Shown here one piece after another: positions 23,701 to 32,215 of a stretch of DNA of 64,000 nt. The position numbers and the translations under genes were made by a program. The stretch lies in assembly GCF_036898095.1 (NCBI RefSeq), contig NC_090745.1:87250748-87314747 (forward strand). The letters run 5' to 3'. A model generated the notes under the pieces. It searched no databases and was not told the origin of the DNA. It saw only the letters and a list, made by a program, of their open reading frames with translations. Every line of letters begins with the position of its first letter. The first letter of the stretch is position 1. Origin of the DNA: Palaemon carinicauda. Lineage: Eukaryota; Arthropoda; Malacostraca; Decapoda; Palaemonidae.

Positions 23701-24790
23701 TCCGAATGACAGCTTCCCGATGCCCATTCTCGCACAATCTCTGTGAGTAGCCAAGGATATCGCGCCTGCCGTCTCTGTCAGCGAATTCAGTGTCTCTGAA
23801 CCTCTATGCCATAGCGTCAGCAGAGTTGCCCGTTTGGGCAGAATGATCCATACCTTAGGCGAAGGTCTTCCTTAGGATCATCGACGGCTTCACCCCCGGC
23901 CCCCTCAGTCGATCCTTTCTTGTAAGGAAGGATCTGAGAGGGGATGTCCATAGTCGACCTCTCAGCCCTGATCAAGTTTGTCGAACAAACTTCGGCCAGC
24001 GTAGACCAGCAGAATCGATCAGACTGGTAACGAGGCGACAGGACTCCTTTAACCCTGGATCGGAAGGACGGGTACTTTCAGTTTCCATTCCATCCATCTT
24101 CCAGGGTGCTCGTCGAATTCAGCCTAGACTGCAAGTATTCCTGCTTATGATGCAGTGTGGCTATCCCGCCGTGGCATAGCAGGTTTGTTTCCCCAGAGAA
24201 CTCTCCCTGCCTTCCTCTTGGCCGCTCAGGTGCAGGCTTCCGCCTCCTCTGCTGTTTGGAGGGCTGGTCAACTCCGGTAGGCTCGGGTTTCGACCTTCTT
24301 CAGCGCCGGGACAAGCTTCCGGATGCTGACCATGAGTGTGGGCTCATGGTATTTTGCTTGGAGCCTTCTCTTCCTCTGCCTCAACATCTGGAGTATCTGG
24401 CCATGATATTGAGTCAACCGCCTTACCACATTGGAAACCCCGCTTCTCGTCCGTCCAACGAGGTTAAGCAACGTCGGTACTTGGATGGATAACCACCTGG
24501 GGACGCCAGAATCTGTTACCGCATCCTCTGAGCCTTCCTTTCGGTTGATTGTGGCAAGACTGAGGAGAGTCGCAGTACCTGTTCTCAGTCAAGCAGAGCT
24601 TTCAGCCCTACCTTGGAACGTTTCCTAGTTCTTCTTTCCTCATTGACCCGTCTATAGTCCGAACGGTCGCCTCAGGATAAGTTCCATGTGGGGCGATCCA
24701 AGTTCCGGTGGCTTCAGGCAATGTTTAACCGGACTCCCTGGCCCTATGGGACCAGCGGAACTATTAAACCTGCAATGGGTGTTGACCTAA
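23700..24790 (+). pseudogene. DIRS reverse transcriptase remnant, copy 1
   Basis: Aligned by eye to the RT at 54025-54830, the nucleotide text is similar throughout ('ctcagccctgatcaagtttgtc' region, the 'atgatattgagtc' region, 'aagactgaggagagtcgcag'). The frame is destroyed by many stops, and motifs A, B and C cannot be read. A 5S rRNA-like insert (24413-24520) lies between the part matching LGMIL and the part matching RIARLRRVAEP. Confidence 0.6.
24413..24520 (+). pseudogene. 5S rRNA-derived insert (pseudogene)
   Basis: 108 bases that follow eukaryotic 5S rRNA from its 5' to its 3' end: 'gtcaac' at 24413, 'ttaccacattg', 'ttctcgtccg', 'gttaagcaacgtcgg', 'tacttggatgg', 'ccacctgggga', and an ending 'ccagaatctgttacc'. 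Recall of the conserved 5S sequence puts normal length at about 119-121. The shortfall is mainly a deletion of about 10 bases between 'cgtcgg' and 'tacttgg', which removes the intermediate element of the internal promoter. Flanking DIRS sequence on both sides matches the intact RT copy, so this is an insertion. It may be a retroposed 5S RNA or a 5S-derived SINE head. Not expected to act as rRNA. Confidence 0.75.
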
Positions 24791-25330
24791 GGAGCCTCTT
24801 GATGGTAGTGGATATTCTCGTCCTTTCCCCACATTCTTGATGCGGTTCTCGGACTCGTCAAAGGAAAGGGGGGGGGGGGGCATGTTCCGGTCCAGGCCTA
24901 TGGTCAAGACCTGAAGGATACCTCTCCATCATTCAGGCAGGCTTAAGGGCCTTAGTCTGGCCCCTCTTCAGATCCTACAGCTCCTGCCAAGTCGCCCCGT
25001 TGCGCGTCGACTTCATTCTAACCAGCAGGGGATGCATTTTCACACCTTCACATCTTGCAGTAGAGATACCGGGATGATTGAGATTCTCTCAATTCCACCA
25101 TCGGCTCTCTCATTCCAGGCAGGGGAATGTTTCTCTCCGACTATCCGAGCAGAGCCTCATAGAGAGAGTGTACCTAGGGGTCTTTGACCTTGGGTAACCA
25201 GCAAGTGCTGGTCTGGGGGACCTGATCGCGACACCTTGGAACCTCAAGCTTCCACTAGTCTTCCCCCCAGTCTCAGACCCCGAGACTCTGGCAAGATGCA
25301 TTCCGGTGATGGTGGGACAAATTCGACGCC
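24791..25330 (+). pseudogene. DIRS RNase H remnant, copy 1
   Basis: Near 25225-25345 the text 'accttggaacctcaagcttcc...ccgagactctggcaagatgc' matches the DIRS RNase H end 'FAT-L-x-KLPL...DP-ALW' seen at about 36970-37050. Stops occur throughout, including a run of about 12 G near 24870. RNase H would degrade the RNA template; it is inactive here. Confidence 0.5.
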
Positions 25331-26720
25331 TGCGTCTTCCCTCCTTTTTGTCTGCGGACAATGGGTCTCAACAAAACCAGGTTGTCTGTCAACCTTTCAA
25401 TGGGAGAGCTCCACTGGGACTATGCGCAGAACGGTTTCTGGACCCTCTGCTTCCCCTGACGGAACTCCCGGGAGAGCTTCTCCCACGGCGCAGACTACTC
25501 AAGCAACCACACTGCGATATCTCTCCCGAACCGGGGCGTCGCTTCGGCTTCATGCCTGGAGACACTACGCTTCCTCCTCTAGAAGAGACAACCCGCTACA
25601 GTCGCGGTACGGAGGTCGCGTCATCTGCGATAGTCATCCACAGGGGTCTCCTAGGCAAAGTGAAGAGTCTAAGGTGGTGGGTGCCGTGGGAGATATACCT
25701 CTTTCCGTGAGGCCTCTTCTCCAGCAATAACGGTCTTATTGCCTTTCGGCGGGAGGAAACTCCTTTCCGCTCTCGGCAATGAAGCCTGTCGCTCAGCCTT
25801 TCCCTGACCTTCAGGCTTGAAGGAATAACTTTTTCCTGCCCGCTGGATCTATCCTCGCTCATGCGAAGCTACGATCGTCCCTGCCCTAGTCGGAGGAAGA
25901 CCTCCAACTTGGAGCATGGCTCGGACTTTTAGTCCTTTAAGAGATCTTCTCAAGACCCTTTTACGACAGGCCTCGGATTGTATTCCGCCTTGGGTCTTCT
26001 GCTCACTCTGGCCACGGCCAGTGTGTAAGCAATCTTCTTGGTCTCTTACTACTCCCCCCTTTCTAAGGAAGAGGGGAAGGCAACATTCAGGCTCGCTCCT
26101 GAGTTGTTGGCTAGACTCAGAATCTGAGGGTCCCGATCCTTCGGTCTGATTCATTCAAGATTTCGAGTCTCCATTCTGTGTGTGATGTCCCAAGACCTTC
26201 TCTTTCTTGCCAGTAAGGAATCGAGAGGTTAGCGCTGGGAACAGCTGCAGTTTGGCCTCAGTTGCAGCCGATTTGGGAACACAAGGAGGACATGGGGGGA
26301 GAGTCACCAGTATACCTCTTCAGCCCGGACTCGAGTACATTCATCTCGACCTGTCTTCAGACCCTCCCCTGTCACGTCGCCCTACAGCACGATGTTGGAT
26401 ACATCGCAACGTCCTCGCCTTCGAGTAATACTACTCTGTGACGCAGGTGCTACAAGCTGGAGTCTGGAAGCGTCTGATGACCTTCGCAGCCCGCTTCCTG
26501 CAGGGCGTGACCCACAGGAGTCTCGATACGTTTTCTATCGCTCTGTGGTGGCTACACAACAGCTGGTCTAACCTCAGGCTCCTTTTTGGACAGTTAGCAG
26601 AAGGTTGAGGGCATTGTTATCAGGTTTTAGTCTGCATGAACGAAAGAAGTATGTCTGGCCCTTACTTCTTTCTTCATCATCCCCTCTACGGGGAAGCAGC
26701 ATCCTGGTCTCTGCATAGCT
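25331..26720 (+). pseudogene. Decayed 3' pol/recombinase region, copy 1
   Basis: The region matches 38220-39090 of the second family A copy in order and wording, for example 'tcgatacgttttctatc' with 'tggtggctacacaacagctgg' at 26524-26565 versus 39000-39040. The latter follows the tyrosine recombinase C-terminus. The catalytic residues cannot be read in one frame. Confidence 0.5.
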
Positions 26721-27048
26721 GACCTCGAACCTCTGCAGGTAAACCATGCTTCCTTGTGTTCCGAGTATTGAGTCAATACTGTCGCGTCCCCCATACCCTG
26801 ACGAGGTGGTATTGGGAACGTCCTAACCCAGAGTTCCTTCTGGAACTCCAGGTCAACTGCCTAGGACGGGTCACACTTCTTCCTTCACACACAAGCTTAC
26901 GTAGGCCACATGGTTCCTTGCGGAGCAAGGAACTTGTGAGGTGCAGGGACTCCTTTTCTCGAGTGCGACTCACTCGGATTCTGAGTCCCCGGGTAAAGCC
27001 AAAGCCAGTATGGCTGGGGACCTTCCACCCTTCCTAAGGGATAAGTCA

Positions 27049-27148
27049 CCCTTTGTAAATAGCGTGGTTTGTATTTCGGTTACGGAACAAATGACAAATT
27101 CGAAGATAATTTGTATTTTTCCTAACCATACAAACCTTAGCTATTTAC
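27049..27148. repeat. Internal complementary region (ICR) of DIRS copy 1
   Basis: 27049-27088 is complementary to the left tip of the element (19343-19382). 27086-27148 is complementary to the right tip (27345-27410). The two meet at AAC (27086-27088), the complement of terminal GTT. In DIRS elements this region acts as a splint that joins left and right ends into a circle. Its sequence therefore records the expected circle junction. Confidence 0.9.
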
Positions 27149-27204
27149 ACATATTTGCCCGCCAGCCCTGTCCCCCAAGACAAGTCCTACCTCTAAGTAA
27201 AAGT

Positions 27205-27410
27205 GAGTATTCACGTGTGTGTGAGGGGGAGGAGGGGTAGCTAGCTACCACTCCCCTACCCCCCCGCTAACTAGCGCGGGGGTAATACACCCTCGTTAAA
27301 TTCTAATGGCTCGCCATTTCAGCTACGCTAAAAGTAATAACCCTTTGTAAATAGCTAAGGTTTGTATGGTTAGGAAAAATACAAATTATCTTCGAATTTG
27401 TCATTTTGTT
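27205..27410 (-). repeat. Right inverted terminal repeat, family A copy 1
   Basis: 27205-27355 is the exact reverse complement of 19368-19518. The outer tip continues 'aggtttgtatggttagg...cgaatttgtcatttt' to GTT at 27408-27410. Confidence 0.95.
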
Positions 27411-27989
27411 TGTCAGGGCTCTGACGAAGATGCTCTTCTTCAACCTGAGTTCGCTCAGCCAGAGGTAGGATGCGAAGTCCAAAGCATCGGTCGGATTTTA
27501 TCTATGGGGGTAACACCTTTCTCGTCTGCAAGTTAGGTTTAGCCTGTAGTGGCTGTAATCCCCTCCTTCAAGTTTGAAGTACTCATCTCTTATTCAACCA
27601 ACATGACTCGTCCAACCAACAGTACTCCTTCAGTCCCTGTTGCAAATCCTATTGATGCATCAAACAGGACCCCTTGCCAAACTCCCTCGGGATTATTGAG
27701 GATCGACTTGCATGGGTCTGTGGCTTATGAACAGGTGATCCAAGTTGAATGAAGAGTTTTCTATTGCAAGGACTCGCGTGAACACGATTCGTTCTCAAAC
27801 TCCTCCGAATGACCGAGGTCAACTACAGGGGCAAAGAATCCGCAGTTTGGCTACAAAGAGCATGCACAGCATCACTTACCATCCAACTGTTGAGGTGCGA
27901 TGGTGGATATCTATAATGTACGCGAATCCGAACTTCTGTTCTGAGATCCAGTCTCAGGTGTTACATCATCATTGCATGACTACATTTTT

Positions 27990-29230
27990 CATCAAAGAAT
28001 CTCCAAACTTCTACGGTATCTAAGGATCATATAGGTAATACCAGTTCAAGGTGCGGTGCTTCGGCCTTTTAATAGCACCTCAGGATTTCACAAGTTTTTA
28101 CCTTAGTGTCAGTTAACCTATGCCTACAGGATCGACATCCATCTCCTAAGACTCCGGGATGACTGGCTGATCCTAGCAACCTCTGTGGATTCCCTTCTTC
28201 AACGCCGAGACAAACTCCTCAAATTTTGCTGCGATCTGAGGTTTGTGGTAAATCTCGAGAAGTAATCCCTGCTTCTTTATCGAAGACTGATATTCCTAGA
28301 CATGGTCATCGACACCAGCCTGCAGAAAGTCTTCTCTTAGACAATGGTATCCATAAGTGGAAGAAGGTGGCAAGTCTTTTTCTTCGAGACGCATTCCAAG
28401 CCCACAAAGGTTACGTCTCATAGGTCACCCACCGTTTGACTCTGGGTCTCTAGTCTGCAACAGACTCCTATGAAACCAATCTCTTCAGCGGCAGTCAAAA
28501 TCCAGGTGGTTCAGCAAGAGGACTCTCAATACTCTGGTCCCCATGAGACCCGATCAGAAGACGGTCCTGAGATGGTGGTGGGTGACAGATGAGAATCTCC
28601 GCTGAGGGGTCGACCTCCTTGTCCCTCCCCTGTAATTGATGCTTCTTTCAGATGCATCAAAATAAGGGTAGGGGTTCCACATGCTGCACCAAATGGCCTC
28701 CGGGCTCTTTTCAAAATCCGAAGGGTTCCGTCACATAAATCTCCTAGAGAAGAGGGCAGCCTTCTTAGCCCTAGAGCAGTTTTGTCAGTTCCGTTCCTGA
28801 TGTGTCACTCTGTGGTGTTAATGAGCGAAAACACCACGGTGGTGGGTTACATAGAACATTAAAGGTGGTATCTTTTCGCAGCACCTTTGCCATCGAGCAA
28901 TGGAAATGCTAAGATGGGCAGAATACATCTTTGTATCCCCCATCAACTCGCTTCATTCCGGACCAAAGGAATGTACTCGCGGACATCTGAGGAGAGCAAC
29001 TCGGATAGTGGCCTCCAAGTGGTCTTTGAATCATCCAGTAGCCAGCAATTTCCTAACTTTGCTGGGTTCCCGACAGTGGACATGTTCGCGATGTTCCTGA
29101 ACAACAGGCTTCCACTCTACTGTTTACCAATCCCGGATCCCCAGGCCCTCTGGCAGATGCATTCCAGCAAAATTGGGACAACATTGACGTTTACGTCTTT
29201 CCCCCATTCTGCCTGATGAGAAGGGTGCTG
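27990..29230 (+). pseudogene. DIRS RT/RNase H remnant (family C)
   Basis: Decayed RT: QFKVRCFGLLIAPQDF (about 28045-28095) is motif B, and LRDDWLILATSVDSLLQRRD (about 28153-28212) is motif C with YLDD changed to LRDD. FVVNLEK follows. RNase H: a DAS near 28650, then VDMFAMFLNNRLPLYCLPIP (about 29078-29137) and DPQALW. Each piece is in a different frame. The order is that of a DIRS pol. Confidence 0.7.
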
Positions 29231-29539
29231 TTTACCAGTCTAAGTGGACTCTTTATTTTGTGGTGGGTTTTGTGGATGGGGGTATCTCTCCCCTCGATGC
29301 TACTTTCCAGCAATAGCAGAGTTCCTTGGTTGCTTTTGGGAGGAAAAACTCTTGGTTTCTGTGGTGAAAGGCTACTGTTGGCCTTGAGCCTTGCCTCTAT
29401 GTAAAAAGGCGTTAACATTTCCTCTTCTTTGGTATTGTCACTCCTCATACGGAGTTTTGAACTTACCTGTCCCCAGTCGGAAGTTAGCCCTCCTCCATGG
29501 AAAGTGGTTTGCGTCCTATGGTCCTTGAAGAATGCCCCC

Positions 29540-29770
29540 TTTAATCCATGACGCCAAGCATCAGATCATCACCTGACTTTGAAGATAGTTTTCCTGCTCG
29601 CGTTGGCTTTGGCCAAACGAGTTGGCAAACTCTATGGTCTTGCCTACAATGTCTCCCATTCAAGGCGATGGGGAGAGAGATACTACTCGACTTCGTTCCT
29701 AGGTGTGTCTTTAGACCTAAAATTCCAACAGCAACGGATCCCAGATTCAATCCATTCAGGATTGTGAGTC
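29540..29770 (+). pseudogene. DIRS tyrosine recombinase fragment (family C)
   Basis: Reads LKIVFLLALALAKRVGKLYG and SHSRRWGERYYSTSFLG. This is the recombinase core block 'LKTAFLLAL-SAKRVGEL', which carries the first catalytic arginine. The enzyme integrates the circular DNA copy. The second half with the H-x-x-R and the nucleophilic tyrosine is not found downstream, so the gene is truncated. Confidence 0.7.
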
Positions 29771-30089
29771 TTCATACCGTAACCATGATCCAAATCAACC
29801 ACTACTTGTTCCCGTACTAACAACCTTCCGTTATTTATGTGGATTATCTTTTAGCGACAGCTGGAGGTACCCATTAGACTTTAATTACGAGGTGGCAACC
29901 CTGTCTAACCGCTTGAGTGGGTCGGCTGGGGGGTATCCATCTGCCTCTATATATACTCTCCCAGCAGTGAGAGACGCCAATTTTTCTTTTGGCTCAGTTG
30001 AGATCGGACGTTTCCGCTCTCCTCTTGACTGTCGTTGGACTTTTTTCAATGTTGCTTTTTTTTTTTTCAGGTGTACGTGTCTTCTCTTG

Positions 30090-30260
30090 CGATCACCTTC
30101 ATTATGCGAACCCCTCCAGGGCACAAGGGTGCCGCGTGCGGGACCTTCATGTTGTTGTTGGAGACCGACTCGCACTCTGTGTCCTACTTGCCGAGGGCAT
30201 CGATGTGAGCAGGGTTCACCCTGCGCAGAGTGTAGGGAGTGGTCTACCTCCCAATGGTAG
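30090..30260 (+). pseudogene. Gag N-terminal cysteine motif, second copy
   Basis: From 30180 the frame reads CPTCRGHRC, then EQGSPCAECREWSTSQW. The Gag at 50083 has CLQCRGRRC then DRENTCSECREWSASQWEK. Spacing is C-x2-C-x4-C-x5-C-x2-C in both, followed by REWS-x-SQW. This looks like a small zinc-binding module. Frameshifts interrupt the Gag before and after. Confidence 0.65.
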
Positions 30261-30899
30261 AAATTTGGACAGTGTAGGAAGAAGACGAAGTGCTACCGTT
30301 CTCCCTCAGGGACAAGCAGAGTGAGTTGTTCATCTTCTTGCACCCCAAAATCTCTCTCAAAAGCTTCTTGCTCGTGCTCTTATGAGGGATGATCGAGTAG
30401 GAGCGCAGATCGATTAACTCCTTGGTACTGGGGGCGGGGATGATTCCCCTAGAGGAGCAACTTCTCCTCCAGCCACTGGTGAGCCATTCTCCCTTTCAGA
30501 TCTGCTGCAGGTGTGGTCATTCTTAGGGATTTCTGGACCCCCTTTGAAGGGGGAGCTGCTGCGTCTTCTTCAGCATGGTGCTAGGAAGGACCCTTTTCTG
30601 GAGGCGTCGACAAATCCCGCTCTGAAATTGTGCGATGTCCATCTGTCGCCTTCTCCTGGGCCTTCCATGCGTGGAGGAAGTGATCATTTTCGTTCACTTC
30701 TCCAATGGCCCCATGCTGATGACGAACCCTCTCTCCATCCTGGGACCTCGTTGTCCCCTAACCTTCAACCCTTTGATTCTCCCCACAGGAACCCGCAGGG
30801 GTGTAGCTCTTCCAGGGACCAGTGCTCCTGCCATCACCACCTTTCTGGATTTTCTTCCCCTGATTGCCATTCGCGACGATAGGAAGATCTTTTGGATCA

Positions 30900-31245
30900 T
30901 AGGAGCGCTCTTCTAGAAGGCGTTCACGCTCTAGAGCCTTGTGCTCACGAGACCACAGGTCTCAATGCTCTCCTCGGAGGCATTCCTCTTCACGAGAACA
31001 AGTCTTGCGATTGCGTTCTACAAAATCACGAGCAAAGCCTAGACCTAGGTCCAGATGCTCGCGTTCTAGATCTTCGTGATCTAGATCACGAGGTCAACGC
31101 TCCCGTTCACGAGGGTGGCGTTCACACTCGCAAGGGTACCGTTCACGAGAACGACATTCTCCATCGCGAGGCCAATGCTCACATTCGCGAGGTAGGCATT
31201 TGCGAAGTTCCACTCCAAGCAGGAGACTCCCAGAAGCCTGGTACA
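30900..31245 (+). pseudogene. Gag Arg/Ser-rich domain
   Basis: In the frame starting at about 30903 the translation is dominated by RS dipeptides: SSRRRSRSRALCSRDHRS, later SRSRGQRSRSRGWRSHSQG and SRGRHLRSS, with one internal stop near 31080. This parallels the SR/RSP arrays in the Gag of the family A copies. RNA binding is an inference. Confidence 0.55.
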
Positions 31246-31639
31246 GGGAGGAGTAATGGTTAGATTCCTGGAGGGGGCTGGAGACCTTCAATCACTGGCC
31301 CCTCTTCAGTTACAGGAATGGCCAGACCCTAGTCGTTCAGCCAAGTTGGGGACGTAGAAGGAGCACTGGTGGTCACTTTGGTTGTGACTCCCATAGACGT
31401 TCGGGCAAGCTGGGAACGTAGAAGGAGCACTGATGGTCACTATGGTTATGACTCCAGTGGCAACATGGCAAGTTGGTGACGGCTCAACGCTCTTTAGTGC
31501 CACCACCTGAAGTGTCAGGGACTTCACCTGAGTTGCCAGGTCACTGATAATCGAGACGAAGCCTTCCACATCCTGACACAGGCTCCTCTTAGCTTTTCAA
31601 CCCTTGGTCGATGACAATACCATATTCTAAAGATAGGTG

Positions 31640-32215
31640 TTTCCTGGGTCTGGGCACCAAAAATTTTGTAGTGGTTTGCTGACTGTGGCCAGATGTAGCA
31701 CGCAGACAGCTGACCACATTCAATGTTTCACTACCCAAAAATGTTGTTTTCATGATGAAATAAATTTTTTAATATACTTACCTGCTGGTTATATAAGAAT
31801 GGCTAAAGTCCCTGACGCTCGGCAAGAAATTCAAAATCTCGCGCGGCTATCGCAGATATGCCAGGTGTACACTAGTGCCCTTGCGGTACTACAGGTAGAA
31901 CTATACCCAACTACTTCAGATTTTCCATGCCCCATGGTCTCTAGAGGAGAGGAGGGTGAGTTTTTAACTTATATTACCAGCGGGTAATTATATTCAAAAA
32001 TTTATTTTATTATGAAAACAACATTTTTGAATATAAAACTTAGCCGCTGGTTATATAAGAATAACTAACGTCCATGACACCTCGGTAGGAAATTCAAAAT
32101 CTCGCGCGGCTATCGCAGATATGCCAGGTGTAGACTAGTGCCCTCACCGTACAACAGGTAGAACTATACCCAACCTCTTCAGATTTTCCCTGCCGCTATG
32201 GCGGTCGGTTCTATT
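31640..32215 (+). repeat. Family B DIRS terminal repeats, two direct copies with inverted tips
   Basis: Two direct copies of a terminal block, 31801-31935 and 32066-32192, share 'aatctcgcgcggctatcgca' and 'tatgccaggtgta'. Each is preceded by a 'gctggttatataagaat' tip. Between them lies 'ttaccagcgggtaattatat', the inverted tip. The reverse complement of the same block occurs at about 43650-43800. This is the left terminus of a family B element, apparently with part duplicated. Confidence 0.8.

Larger units (their letters stand above)
19343..27410 (+). mobile_element. DIRS element, family A, copy 1 with complete termini
   Basis: An 8.07-kb tyrosine-recombinase retrotransposon, bounded by GTT at 19343-19345 and GTT at 27408-27410. 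The inner parts of the terminal repeats (19368-19518 and 27205-27355) are 151-bp inverted copies identical by eye. A composite internal complementary region lies at 27049-27148. DIRS elements integrate as circles through a tyrosine recombinase and make no target duplication, and none is seen. The order Gag, RT, RNase H, recombinase is visible but every coding region is broken. Only terminal and subterminal sequences look fresh. Confidence 0.9.
15455..29880 (+). mobile_element. DIRS element, family C, old and interrupted by a younger DIRS at 19343-27410
   Basis: The left part (15455-19342) holds a terminal region with an internal inverted repeat, then decayed Gag-like sequence. The right part (27411-29880) holds remnants of Gag, RT, RNase H and tyrosine recombinase in DIRS order. 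The younger element has recognisable termini exactly at 19343 and 27410, so the two flanks can be read as one split element. That continuity is inferred from order and similar decay. A matching right terminal repeat was not found; the right edge runs into another DIRS 5' region at about 29885. Confidence 0.5.
29885..31640 (+). mobile_element. DIRS 5' part (5' UTR and Gag N-terminal half), broken
   Basis: It starts with the same leader theme as the 49.7-kb copy ('cttttggctcagttgagatcggacg' near 29978 versus 'cttttggctcggacgaag' near 49914), then Gag. After the Arg/Ser domain the sequence becomes a short tandem region (about 31330-31450, 'gggacgtagaaggagcactg' twice). It ends near 31640, before family B terminal repeats. 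Pol is missing. Confidence 0.6.

Noticed and set aside
31306..31569. Minus-strand frame with a heptad-like VKSLTLQVVALK stretch
   Set aside because: The region is the 3' part of a plus-strand DIRS Gag fragment with a short duplication. I could not support a minus-strand gene.
31770..31790. 'atacttacctg', identical to the 5' end of U1 snRNA
   Set aside because: It is part of the family B terminal tip and nothing downstream resembles U1.
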